Assembly: GCA_002914805.1 (NCBI GenBank)
Contig: JXTB01000538.1
Location: 1 to 64,000, forward strand
From: Parasponia andersonii
Lineage: Eukaryota > Streptophyta > Magnoliopsida > Rosales > Cannabaceae
DNA: 64,000 nucleotides
Direction: 5' to 3'
Under the pieces are notes generated by a model. That model searched no databases. It was not told where the DNA came from and saw only the letters and a list, made by a program, of their open reading frames with translations. Shown here piece by piece: positions 46,262 through 58,265 of the stretch. A program made the translations under genes and the position numbers. Every line of letters begins with the position of its first letter. Positions within the stretch are counted from its first letter, which is position 1.

Positions 46262-46873
46262 AGTACTCACTAAAAAATATCTAAGTTTTGTGATAAATTA
46301 AATAAATTTCTATTTGTAGCTTCAGTATTAATTCAGGAGGTCCGTTTCATGTGACACTATTATATGTGCACTCAATTTTATTTTGTCCCTTTCTAAAAAA
46401 AAAGATATAAAATTGTCCCATCAGCTAATTAAAATAGTTAAGATGTTTAAGAAACATATATATTAATAAATATATTAGTGGTTCATTTTTAAGATGATGC
46501 CTAGATAATCAAGGTGTGAACAAAGAGAGTACACAGAAAAATGGACAGAGGAGTCCATTAATTTAGTGCTATTTATTTGCACGCGAGCTGTAAAAATAAA
46601 ATAAAAGAAGAAAAATTGATGCTTTTTGTGTACATCTTCCGTTATTAATTTTCAGTATAGGTGGATGAATTACTGATGATCCATGATCATACGAGTAGCT
46701 TATGTTATTAATTATTTGACACTCAAAATAAGTCCAGCATAAAATACTTAACTGGCAACTACCCTTTACTAGTTCATATACAGCGACATTTTCATACTTC
46801 CCTTTTCTTAGGGAATGAAAACAATTCGAATATTGACCACGTTAATTTGCATATAAACTATTTTGTCACAGTA

Positions 46874-46876
<3 letters not shown>

Positions 46877-46949
<73 letters not shown>
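46877..46949. repeat. (AT)n microsatellite, 73 bp
   Basis: An uninterrupted run of about 36 AT dinucleotides. Length at such sites varies between individuals and is prone to assembly error. A shorter AT run lies at 46229-46260. Confidence 0.97.
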
Positions 46950-46951
<2 letters not shown>

Positions 46952-47724
46952 CTGCGGGAGTAGTATTGGATTGACCAACTTGATTGGCTAGTGGATCTCT
47001 TCGTTCATGAGGACTATTAATTTTTAATTTGCACCATGTTTATTTCCCAAAATTACAAAATGTAAATACACATTCCAAAGATGTTTTTTAACAAAAATAT
47101 TTGAAAGAGAAAAAGCGAAGAAATAATAGGAGCTCGTACTTATGATACATGTCTTATATATACCATATAGATTATTACCGTCCTCAAGCTCTAAAATGCC
47201 GAAAAAGACGATAAGATGAGAACGGATAAATAATAATTTTAATTATTCGCCATCTATCAATATCAACATATTGGATTATACATGGTTTAAGCAGCAAAAG
47301 GGTTTCTTCACGTAGCTTAGCAGATTAACCCCTAATGTTTAGCTTTTCTCAGTATGCAACTGTGTCCTCAAATTAAAGATCATTGAGCTAATCAAGTGTT
47401 AGAAAGTGCAATACAACGTTCCTTTTTCATGTCTAACCAATTCCATTGAAATCTTTAGTAATTTAGGAATTAAATCAACAATATTACTATCCAACTTAAA
47501 CTAAAAAGTTCATTATTCAGGATCTCTCCCATTGTACCCACCAAATACCGCTCACACACTTACAAAATTTCGTTGCTTTTTTGCGAACAAATTAAGTTTG
47601 GTACGTAGCTTGCAAAATATGCAATACTTAGGTGGAATATTGTTATGTTTTGGTATATATGCACATCTGTGAGTTAATATGTAATGCATATTTAACAAGC
47701 AAGAATAAATTAACTAACTAGAAA

Positions 47725-48132
47725 CTTGTTAAAGTCGGGCTAAGTCAAGGTGTAATCAAACGATGATGAGGTGTGATTTAATTTGTAAACCGCAGAAGAG
47801 TCTATATAGGGGGAATAGTGTTAAAAAAAGAGAGAGGAACATATACATGAGAGGAAGGGAGCAAAACAAGGACTCATGATTAAGATTAGCAAAGACACGG
47901 TTCACAAAAACTGTCGTTCATCACTACATTCAAATAAATTAATATATATAACAAGAGGGAGGCCTCCGGTAACTCCCTGTGGGATCATCTATGTTAGAAG
48001 AAGACTATCTCCTTCTTCATCTAGGGACCAAATAGACAGATATTATCTGTCTCTTATATATAAAAAATTTTATTCCATTTCCCTTTTTTGAATATATATT
48101 GATAGGCTTTGATATATTAATTGGTTTAGGAG
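47725..48132 (+). promoter_or_regulatory. Promoter and leader of SKS gene B, with short upstream ORFs
   Basis: TATATAGG at 47803-47810 is a good TATA box. It sits in the block shared with gene A (TTGTAAACCGCA, AAGAGTC, AGTGTTAAAAAA, GAGAGAGGAACAT). Transcription should start near 47835, giving a leader of about 300 bases. The leader contains a 10-codon uORF (47847-47879) whose stop overlaps the ATG of a second, 71-codon uORF (47876-48091). A leader intron removing them cannot be excluded. Confidence 0.65.
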
Positions 48133-50056
48133 ATGGGAAGTAGGGCATTGTTTTTGTCGTTGGTGGTTTGGCTATCGGCGGTGGTACAGCTCCAAGCAGA
48201 AGACCCATACCTTTTCTTCACGTGGAAAGTCACATACGGCACCATCTCTCCTTTGGGGGTCCCACAGCAAGGCATTCTCATCAATGGCCAATTCCCGGGA
48301 CCCAACATCAACTCCACCACCAATAACAACATCGTCGTTAATGTCTTTAACCACTTGGACGAGCCTTTTCTTTTGACTTGGTACTATCCTATATTTGCCT
48401 ATTATTCATATTACCAAAACTTCTTATATACCTACAATATATGCAACGCTACTTTGATTTTTAGAAGGTTTTAATGTCAGCAACGTACCGAACTTGTTCA
48501 ATTAACTAGTCATTTCGTGAAAATCAACGGCAATAATAAAAAGTCTGATCCCTATGCGCGCGCAGGATGGGAGTCCAGCACAGGAAGAACTCCTGGCAAG
48601 ATGGAGTGCTTGGAACCAACTGCCCTATTCCCCCAGGCCAAAACTACACCTATCGCTTCCAAGTCAAGGATCAAATAGGAAGCTACATCTACTATCCCAC
48701 CACTGCCATGCATAGAGCAGCAGGAGGCTTTGGTGGCCTACGAGTCAACAGCCGCCTGCTCATTCCTGTTCCCTATGCCGACCCCGAAGATGATTACACT
48801 GTCCTCATCGGTGATTGGTACACTAAGAGCCACAACACTCTTAAGAAGTTTCTGGACAGCGGACGATCCCTCGGCAGGGCCGATGGCGTGCTCATCAATG
48901 GAAAATCAGCCAAGGGGCACGGCAAGGACAAGCCCCTCTTCACCATGAAGCCAGGAAAGACATACAAGTACAGGATCTGCAATGTGGGGCTTAAAAATTC
49001 CCTCAACTTTAGGATCCAAGGACATCCCATGAACCTGGTTGAGATGGAGGGCTCTCACACCGTCCAAAACACCTACGACTCTCTCGACGTGCACGTTGGG
49101 CAGTGCTTTTCAGTGCTCGTCACAGCAGACAAAGAGCCAAAACAGTACTACATGGTGGCTTCCACCAGATTCACCAAGAGAGTCCTCACAGGAAAAGGCA
49201 TTATCACTTACACCAATGCCAAGCGAGGTTCTCCGTCACCTGTCATTGCAGAGGCCCCAGTTGGCTGGGCTTGGTCCCTCAACCAGTTTCGTTCTTTCAG
49301 GTGGAACCTCACTGCTAGTGCAGCCAGGCCAAACCCTCAGGGCTCTTACCACTATGGCAGGATCAACATCACCCGCACCATTAAGCTGGCCAACTCGGCC
49401 AGCAGGGTGAAAGGCAAGCTTCGTTACGCTATCAATGGCGTCTCGCACGTCAATCCAACCACCCCATTAAAGCTGGCCGAGTACTACCGCGTCGCAGACA
49501 AGGTCTTCAAATATGACAGAATCCGAGACGAGCTGCCAGCTACAGGCACCGGCAAAGTCACTTTGGCTCCTAATGTTGTCAACCAACCTTTCCGCAACTT
49601 CGTGGAGATCATCCTTGAAAACCACGAGAATAGCTTGCAGTCATGGCATTTGGCCGGATACTCATTCTTTGCAGTTGCGTAAGTAGAGATCTTCTTCTTC
49701 CCTACGTAAACTGATGTGGAACTTTACTCAACTGATTCGTGTCTGTTTACTACAGCATTGAGCCAGGGAAATGGAGCCCAGAACGCAGAAAGAACTACAA
49801 TCTTCTCGACGCAGTAAGCAGGCACACCATTCAGGTTTTTCCCAAGTCATATGCTGCAATCCTGCTGACATTCGACAATGCTGGAATGTGGAACTTGCGG
49901 TCAGAACTAACAGAGAATCGGTACCTGGGGCAGCAACTCTACATCAGCGTTCTGTCTCCGGCGCGATCTCTCAGGGACGAGTACAACATCCCAGACAACA
50001 CCTTGCTCTGCGGCATTGTCAAGAATTTGCCCAAGCCACCTCCATATACCATCTAA
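48133..50056 (+). CDS. SKS: SKU5-similar (SKS) multicopper-oxidase-like secreted protein, gene B (553 aa, 3 exons)
   Basis: Exons: 48133-48380, 48566-49678, 49756-50056; intron positions and phases are identical to those of gene A. The 553-residue product has a signal peptide (about 1-22, ending LQA before EDPYLFFTW), and the blocks DQIGSYIYYPTTAMHRAAGG, PEDDYTVLIGDWYTKSH, FRIQGHPMNLVEMEG, GWAWSLNQFRSFRWNL and LQSWHLAGYSFFAVA. The HWHG copper motif of active oxidases is replaced by TWMGVQHRKNSWQDG. The C-terminus (PPPYTI) has no GPI signal. First introns differ in length from gene A (185 versus 118 bases). The coding sequence is notably richer in G+C than its surroundings. Likely a cell-wall protein of the SKS4/5/6 type; enzymatic activity is not expected from the sequence. 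Confidence 0.95.
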
Positions 50057-50900
50057 ACTTGTCCATTTCGCTTCAGTCAGTGTCAAGACAGGACACAAGT
50101 AAAGTAATTAATTGTCAGCAAAAAAAAAAAAAGACTCGGATGGACGGTACAGCTTTGAGCAACCCTTTTCCAAACTACAGTACGTAATGTATTTCATATT
50201 CTGTCCCTGCCCACGTCTATGAATAAAAGTTTACAACGACAAAACTCACTTCTTTTGCGAATACGAAAAGCGAAAAATTCGATAAATCAAATCAGATCCT
50301 TTATCTGAGAACTTTCACAGAACTTATCCTCATCACACAAGATCAATCAATGCAGCAATCCCATTTGTCCCGAGAAAGAAAAGGGGAGTTATAATGTGAC
50401 GAATGTAATGCAAGTAAGAAAAAAATTTGAACCCATTTGTTTGAAATTCAACTGCATCAAGTGGGACACACCAACCATAAGGTTACACTTGAAACGAAAT
50501 TGATAAAACCTGCAATAACAATCTATTAATTATGTCAAAAGCAAGTTTGATCAGCTTAGACTAAAAAAAAAAATTAAGCACATCTGGAATGATCAATTAT
50601 TAAGTTGTAAATGAGTACGGACACTATCAAACTGGCAATTACAACTTACACATATCTGGTTGGTTTCCCTATTATTCCCTATTTCAATTCAAGCTTCACA
50701 ATCATCTCCGAATTCTAGGTTGATCAGATAGGAATCGGATTATTTCAGACTTGAATGATAGAACGAAGAGAAGAGAAGAAAATAAACAGAACAAACAACT
50801 TATCGCACAACCCCACCCCTAATCAAAATCCCATTTCTACCTCTAGAAGAACCTTTGGCGACGGGAATTATTCATTTCATCATCAAAAACCCTTTTGCAT
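50057..50900. other. Convergent 3' regions of SKS gene B and PURA1
   Basis: SKS gene B and the Pur-alpha gene converge here. AATAAA at 50221-50226 is a likely polyadenylation signal for gene B. The remainder is AT-rich with no other gene visible. Confidence 0.6.
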
Positions 50901-52172
50901 TCATCTTTGAGGGGGCTCCACTGTTCGAACATTTGCACCTGTCATTCCTTCAATTCGATCTTTGGTGATCTCCACAAAGTGACCCACTATTTCATGGAAC
51001 TGCTTGAGCCCGGACAGTGGGAGAATGATGGAGGACCGATCAGAACCTGCAACCTGCAATTTCGACATTATCTTAAACACATCTGACAGTGTTAAGTAAG
51101 ACAAGTAGCAGTGAAAATAACAGACAAAAATGGAAAAACAGATCATCTTTAACTTTAAGCTTCCAAAGAAAATCTTCTTCTTTGGCAAACCTCAGATATC
51201 CTCAGGAAATGACCCCTGTTGTTGCTCCCAAGATCGAAAAAGAATCTCTTCTGATCAGCTCTGATTACTTTCGAGACTCCCATATTACCGATTTCATCCT
51301 GTGCAGGCAACTCAACAGATCTGTCCATATTCAGTTCAGAGGTTGTGGCTGGTTGACTACTGTGGCCAGATATGAAGCCAGCACCAACATCATCTGAAAG
51401 CCCAACAATACGTTCTGCAGATTCAGCACTTTGCTGTTTCAAAACGCAAGACCAGGCGCAAAGTATGAAAGAAGATGTGAGACTCTTCGGATAGAGAAAA
51501 TCGAATATGCTATTAAGTAGAAAGCAAACAATTAATGCATATGAAAGACCTGGTTCGGTAGTATAAAAAGCCTTGATGCTTCATTGATCTCTGCCAAAAT
51601 GTTCCTAAATGCTGCCCACCCTTCATCCCGGTTGCTTCCAGCGGGTACAATGATAGTACTGCGGTTTCTACTAACAGACGCTTCAGACACCTGTAGAAAG
51701 AATCAAGTTGAGCAATATTCGAGAAGAAGCAAAGAACTTTAAGTCTAGGAGTATACACATTGTAAGAGAAACAACAGAATACAAGTTAGGGCTAGGGAGA
51801 GAATTCATCACAAGAGAATCAAGACCAAGCTCAGAGACATCCGAATAGTAGTAAAGTTATGTTTGTAATAAGGTTTTGGTCAGAAATTCACTCAACCACT
51901 CAAATTTAAACCCGCAGAAATGTCTGCAAACTAACTAGATAAGTAAGAATAGACAGACAGAAGCAAGAAAGCATCATCGAGAAAGGGATATGTTTTATGA
52001 GCATACATGTTTACGAGCAAGAATGCATTAAAAAAGTAATGAGACATCAGAAGGGTAAAAGTATTAGCACTTTCTAACTTTATTACCACAATACAGAAAC
52101 AGAAGCATGAAATGACATCCAGCAACTCACTTACGGCATCATTAGAAAACAACCCAAGACAACAGCAACCCC

Positions 52173-52203
<31 letters not shown>

Positions 52204-52700
52204 ACAATTAAAGAAAGCTAGTTTCACTTTCAGATAGTAACAAGGAAGTAGGCAATGTATAAGTAGAAAGACAAACATTCTGACTGATTCTAAATGGAGA
52301 GAAAAATTTCCCTAAAAAAGTTATTTGTTTGGTCTTCTTTGGTGATGCGTGATGGTTAATGGACTCAGTAACTGGAATCACAAAAAAATTACGTTATAGA
52401 AATGATGAATAGGAAAGATGAGAAGAGTCATATATGTCTTGCTGATTCAATAATAACCTCTTTCAATAAACTTAGAAAATTTCGAGCCTTGCTTTTCTTT
52501 TTGAAACTAACAGCTAAAAAGGTATGTAGTGAGAACAGATAGAGGAATAATAGAAGCCACATAGAATAGAATAAAAGAAAACACATTTGAAATGAATAAA
52601 AAGGGTAGAATGGAGGATGTGATGTCCAATTATTCATGAAAGTTAAAGGTAAAACTATCGCATCGTATCGTCTGTAATAACTAACAAAAGATAGATATGC

Positions 52701-52731
<31 letters not shown>

Positions 52732-53574
52732 TGGCAGAACATCCAGTTGGTAAGAATGACATGAAGAAGTCATGTCCAATCTTATTTGTTTTCAAGTCCA
52801 AGTCTTTCCTCCTAAAGAGGCAAAAGACACAACATTTATCACCTTATACATATCCACCTCTGACCTTAATGCCCACCTCTTAATCAACAACCAATTTGTA
52901 AGCCTAGGACTGTTACTTGAGTAATGGAGGATCAAAAGTCCGAAATTGATAGATAAAATAAGAATGAACTAAATTGATAGATAAAATCAGTTTGTTTGTA
53001 GTTATTATAACATAAAAGACAATTAAAGAAAGAGAAGAGAGCTTGAGGAAGAAAAGAGTCAACGCAGGCGAATGAGGAGAGTGAGAATGAATTATTGTAT
53101 CTATCAAACCTTAAGGAAACGACCCCTTCTATTCTCGCCAACGTCAAAGTAGAAGACCTGAGAGAGAGAGAGAGAAACGACAATGAAATGAGAAGAAACG
53201 ACAATGGTGAGTGAGAGGAAAAGGTTGTTGAAGAAGAAGAAGAAGAAGAAGAAGAAGACCTTGGTGTCGAGCTGCAATTCCTTGCTAAAGAGATCGTGAT
53301 CGTGATCGTGATCGTGATCGTGATCGTGATCGTCAGAATTGACATAGTAATTGAAGAGATCGAGGAACCAGGAGATGCCAGAGAAGGGGACGATGATGGT
53401 GGACCTGGTGGCCGATGTCTTCTCAGATATCTTGAGGTAACGCCCTCTTGGGTTCTCCTTCAGATCGAAGTAGAACAGCTTGTGCTCCACCTGCAGCGTC
53501 TTACACAGCAACTCCACGTCAATCCCTCCTCCTCCTCCTCCTCCGCCTCCTCCGCCTCCAGAATTGCCCTCCAT
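50901..53574 (-). CDS. PURA1: Transcription factor Pur-alpha 1-like (299 aa, 5 exons)
   Basis: Exons on the minus strand: 53574-53260, 53157-53110, 51690-51550, 51433-51191, 51053-50901. The 299-residue product starts MEGNS followed by a run of 12 Gly and has three PUR repeats: about 19-75 (KLFYFDLKENPRGRYLKISE), 98-163 (KVFYFDVGENRRGRFLKVSE) and 219-288 (KRFFFDLGSNNRGHFLRISE). It ends GMTGANVRTVEPPQR, as in Arabidopsis PURA1 (about 296 aa). Plant PUR-alpha is known to bind purine-rich single-stranded DNA and RNA, including telobox-type promoter elements of translation and cell-cycle genes, as a dimer. Between repeats I and II there is a run of alternating Asp-His (about residues 80-95) encoded by a hexanucleotide repeat. 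Intron 2 is 1.4 kb and contains a (TATG)n microsatellite and a poly-A tract. Conserved regions are intact. Confidence 0.96.
52703..52733. repeat. (TATG)n microsatellite in PURA1 intron 2
   Basis: Seven to eight uninterrupted copies of the tetranucleotide occur here. A 27-base poly-A run (about 52178-52204) lies in the same intron. Confidence 0.95.
53291..53333 (-). repeat. In-frame hexanucleotide repeat coding for (Asp-His)n in PURA1
   Basis: Seven copies of GATCGT (plus strand ATCGTG phase) lie within exon 1. On the minus strand they read as alternating GAT/CAC codons giving Asp-His-Asp-His. The unit length is a multiple of three, so copy-number change keeps the frame. The repeat lies in the linker between PUR repeats I and II. 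Confidence 0.95.
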
Positions 53575-54935
53575 CTTCCCTTTCCCCTAACCCCAAACCC
53601 AAATAATTCACAAACCAAATGCCAATTTTGAATTTCCTCTCCCTTCCCTTCTCTTTTATTATTAAATTTAATATTCAAACCTAAAACTTCTGAATTTTGC
53701 TGAATCTGATAGACAAGAATAATATCAGATCTGGAAGGACGGAGACGGAAGAGGTGAGAGTGCGGTGGTTCGACTAGTAATTAAAGAGAAACAAAAAAAG
53801 AAAGGGAGTTTTGTTTTTTATTTTATAATATTTATTTATTTATTTATTTTGTCAGCAACGACAACAACAAGAGAAAAGAATCACTTCACTTCACTTCACT
53901 AGTAGCAGAGCTGAGAAGAAGAAGAAGAAGAAGCAGTAGTAGTGGTAGCCGTATCAGCATCCATCTGAGTATCTATCTGTATTACTACCATAACCAAACC
54001 AAACCAAAACCAGAAACGAAAGAGATGCAAATTCAATTTTGACAAAGTCATTCACTAGAGACAGCTGCTCCCAAAGTCACAACCATAAATTTCAGATTAC
54101 GCTTTATATTTTTATTTATTACCACTTAACTTAACTTAACTTAACTTTATTATTTTTACTTACTTTTTAATAGTCTCTCTCTTTTTTCTTCTTCTTCCTC
54201 TTTTTTTATTTTTAGCTAACTACCTTCGCCTCAGTCTACCTATCGTACTTGTTTAAAACAATAAAACATGCATTTAATTTAATTTAATTTAATTTCTTTC
54301 ACTTTGTTTATCATTAATTTTCTTTCTAAGCATAACATACTAATACAGAATAATAAATGCCACACTCACTACTATTTATTATTTTCTTTTTCTTTTTCTC
54401 CTTATAATAGAGATATATGTGTGCGTGTTTGTTAAGCTCTCCCGTCACGTCACTCTCCATTCTTCAACTACTTTGGAGTTTTCCTTCTTAAATTATTTTA
54501 TTATTTTATTATTTTATTTTGAGAAGAAGAAGAAGAGGAAGAGAGGAGACACTGTAGCTTCTATTGCAATGTGATTGTATTAGCATTTAGTATTTTAGCA
54601 AATAGTATTTCCAATTTCCAAAATCTAAACAAGACTAAAAGTGCTTTTCCACATCCCACTCTCAAACTAACCAATCAATTCTATCTTTTCAATATCAACC
54701 TTGGATCTTGTGCTCTTTTTTCTTTTCTCCCCTCCCCCTTTAACTATTACCATTACCATTACCATTAAAAACAAAAAACAAAAAACAAAAAACAAATAGA
54801 CCATTTCATTTCCTTTTCTTCATCATACCCGTACGTATTTTAGAGAATAGCAAAAATATGGAAGCTTGGCAGTTGGCATATAAAAAGTTTAAAGAAAAGT
54901 AAAATGAGTTTAAAACAAAACACCAAAAAAAAAAA

Positions 54936-55025
54936 AGAAGAGAAACCTACTCTTATTAATTTATGGTTTGAGGGTTAGAATACGGTAAATTTATTGAGGT
55001 ACAGAACTATATATGTGAAATCAAG
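54936..55025 (+). repeat. Dispersed repeat, copy 1 of 3
   Basis: Contains GAGAAACCTACTCTTATTAAT, then TATGGTTTGAGGGTTAG, ATTTATTGAGGTACAGAA and TATATATGTGAAA in order. The same series occurs at 58170-58265 and 60335-60435 in the same orientation. Confidence 0.65.
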
Positions 55026-56639
55026 TGATAACCTTCCATTTGTTGAGTCACAGGCGGTTAAGACACCCCTACATAGTGGGACAATCTCATTTTTCTCTCT
55101 TTTTTTCTTATTCGACTATTCTAGAATTACGAATGTAATATTCTAATTGAAGAAATTTATATGGAATAGGAAACTGCTATTTAATAGAGTTTGGGTAGAA
55201 TTAGAATTTTCTATTGCTTTTTATAAATAGATACACATTCAAATCTCATAATAAAAACATAAATTTCAATATTAGGTTCGCAGGTCAACATAGACATAAC
55301 ATAATTAATAATCGTAATCCGACGAGCTTGCCACAAACCCGGCACGTGATACGATTAATACTAATAATTGTTTTGCAAGAAATATAGTTAAATTAGATTA
55401 TGTAAGATTATTTAGTATAGTTTTCATCTAAAATTGTGAAAAATAAAAATTAAATCATTTTCTAAAAAAGTAAAAAAAAAAATATTTATTAATAATAAAT
55501 GCTTAAAACTTAATAAGTCTGGGTAAAAAGTTTGATTCAAAAATAATTAGGACCATAGGCTAATGCCTACCTTGAGCCACCTCCAATAAAAAAAAGACAT
55601 AAAAATAAATTTAAGAAGAAAACAAAATTAAAAAAATAAAAATACAATTTAGGTACTTTAATAATGTTTAGATAGGTGTTAATTTAGCTGGGATGTATTT
55701 AAATTATAGAAGTTTAAATATTAGTTCTCATTTCTCACGTACACTTACCTATTATAATATTTCAATTTGGACTTATTTCTATATATTATTGGGAAATGTA
55801 CTAAAAATCAATTTTTTTTTTATAGTTGCTTTTATAGAACAATATAATAAAGGATTGTCTATTTGATATATATGTTATATATTAAACACGACAGAATGAA
55901 TTAGAATTTAAGATTATGTGCCGTAACTCAAATTTCTAATTTCATTAATCTAGCATTATTGTAGAAAAACTTAATCCTAGTGATTAACGAACTCACTTTC
56001 ATATGTTTTGTCTTTTTGAGTTATTAAAGAACTAGTTCCGATTTATGGTTTGAATTTCAGTATCTTAGAAGATAAGGTATATAAAATGTGTAGAATATTT
56101 TTCATGATAAATGCTATGTATATAATATCACTTTGTGTTTTTTCAAGTATTTGGATAATATAAACTAGGACCTCGATATTCACTACATGAATTTGACTAC
56201 GTTGGTATAAGCAAATGTAAACACTATAGTCAACCATTATCCATTAGAAGAAAATTGCCAACTTAAAGGTAAATATGTACTAGAGGGGAGTAAAACAGTA
56301 ATTTTACCCTGCTAATACAGTATTGCATTGGAGGTACGTCTACAGGTATAATATATGCTAAATGGATCAAGCTAATTATTTGATAATAAGCTTCATAGAA
56401 AATAAATTAGCATTTAGTCCAAGAGTTCAATATTAGACCTATAGTAGTGTGCATCAATATTAATGAACAAAGTCCAATCATAATTATGAGTTAATTATGA
56501 TTATGAGTATATAGTTCATTAAAGCTTGAGCTTTATAGATTCATCTAGTTCCTTATTTAGCTTAAATTAAAGCCTAATAGTTATTTGATAATCAATTGAG
56601 CTCAATAAGTCCAATAGAGTTTACTAATCTCTCTATAAT

Positions 56640-57110
56640 TAAGAGAAAAGTTTTCTAGTTGCCAGTTTAATGAGTGACACATGAAACACCCTTGTGAAAA
56701 GTATGCCACACAAACAACAGAGAGGGAGAAAAGGCAGAGAAAATTGACCAACACTAGGGTATACCATCCTAGAGAAATCGATTCAAGAAGATTATCTTCT
56801 TATTCGTCTACGGATCTCTTTGTTGGGAATTAAGAAGGTGACCACTCACCGGATCAATCAAACAACTTACGAGAATAGACGGAAAGACAAGAAGGTTGTA
56901 GAGCGAATCTGAGTATTATTCTTGTCTATATCAAGAGTTAATTTATTTTATATCACGATCCGAAATATTTTGTAAACAAAAAAATTTTAAACGATCAATT
57001 CACTGCATTTTTAGATTTTACAAAATTATGGTGTTCTTGAAAATGATTTTATGAAAATATTTTCCGGAAGTTTATTCCAATGAATACCAGTGGTAGGCCA
57101 ATTCATTAGT
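56640..57110 (+). mobile_element. Possible LTR-end remnant
   Basis: A stretch of mixed composition leads to TTTTCCGGAAGTTTATTCCAATGAATACCA and then GTGGTAGGCCAA, which resembles a copia LTR end followed by a primer-binding site (AGTGGTATCAGAGCC) with the middle deleted. Nothing like gag or pol follows. The similarity is short, so the call is tentative. Confidence 0.3.
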
Positions 57111-58169
57111 TGAACCATGCTAAACCGATCTATGTGTCAAATTTGAATTGCACATTTAATGAGAAATTCCTTAATTATCTTTATTAAGGAAAGAGTTAAC
57201 TTCAAAAAATCCTTATGTTTGACATTTTCTTAATTTAAATATTAAATTTAAGTTTTTGCAACAAAATAACATTATATTTTGAAATTACAAAAATTTGTAT
57301 CCTTTATCCCCATTTTGCTCACTTTATGTTGGTCCAATTGATGTTTTTTTTTATAATAATTTTTTGTAATTTTTGAAAATAAGAATAACATAATTTAGGC
57401 TTAGATTCGTAATTTTTTGGTAATAAATTTGTCAAAATATGGGCAGAAAGTACAAATTTTTTGAATTTTAAAATATAGAGATATTTTTTTTTTGACAAAA
57501 ACTAAAACTCAGGTTTAAATTGCCAAAAAAAAAAAAAAAAAAAACAAACTTCATGNTTTTAACCTTTAAATTTTGACATTTAAATCCCAAACCTCAAAAA
57601 ATTGTTGTACTATTGATCCTTTGTTTTATTTCTATCCGACATTCCGTTAAAAATGGGATCTAGAGAAAAAAAAATGATAATAATAACAAAAAAGAAGCTC
57701 AACAACTCATTGAAAAATTAAAACTCAAGGAAGTTTAACTCTTCTTGAATCTTCACATTAATCACTTTTCCCTTGTGATGAGAAAGAACTTCATTAAAAA
57801 AAAAAAAAAACAAACTTCATGGATTTATTTACAGTTAACCCTCAAGGAAATATCTTCCTTCATAAAAAGAGCGTGAAAACAATCCTCTAGAAAATATCTT
57901 GTAACACCATTCTCTCTTGCTTTTCTAAATAAAGGCTTTTGCACTAAGAAAATTTTGTGGTTGTTACGATTAATACTGTATAACAACCATACCACCATAA
58001 GCATAAAAGCAAAGATCAACCCGGAGAATAATAATACCTAGCAAATCTTGGAACAATGTTCACTTAGAGATCCAACATAGCACCACTATAGACGCTTTCG
58101 CATGCTATAACAGGGTGGGATTTTCCATCAATAAGAATTCTATCAAGGTAGTACACAAATAGAAAATGG

Positions 58170-58265
58170 GTTAAAAGAGAAGCCTACTAATTAATCTATG
58201 AATTAAAGTTAGCATATGGTTTTTTATTGAGTTACCGAAATATATGAAAGTGAAACATAAACCAT
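58170..58265 (+). repeat. Dispersed repeat, copy 2 of 3
   Basis: Contains GAGAAGCCTACTAATTAAT, GTTAGCATATGG, TTATTGAGTTACCGAAATATATGAAAG and GTGAAACATAAACC, aligned with copies 1 and 3. Confidence 0.65.

Larger units (their letters stand above)
43501..47724. other. Repeat-rich spacer between the two SKS genes
   Basis: This 4.2-kb stretch has no supportable gene. It holds a CACTA-like end (from 44098), a degenerate stretch at 44500-44820, a GC-rich repetitive block (44940-45540), a copia-like primer-binding site and LTR-like sequence (45897-46170), and two AT microsatellites (46229-46260 and 46877-46949). About 46950-47700 is AT-rich without recognisable elements. Confidence 0.6.

Noticed and set aside
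47876..48091. 71-codon frame upstream of SKS gene B as a separate gene
   Set aside because: It lies between the TATA box and the SKS start and resembles no known peptide; better treated as a uORF or leader artefact.
48730..49448. Other-frame and minus-strand frames over SKS gene B exon 2
   Set aside because: Shadows of the same kind as at gene A; no independent start context or homology.
52428..52742. Minus-strand frame in PURA1 intron 2
   Set aside because: It is built on the (TATG)n repeat and intron sequence, and the flanking exons splice across it in frame.
57825..58019. 64-codon minus-strand frame in the gene-poor region
   Set aside because: Ordinary open stretch in AT-rich DNA without conserved motifs or splice partners.
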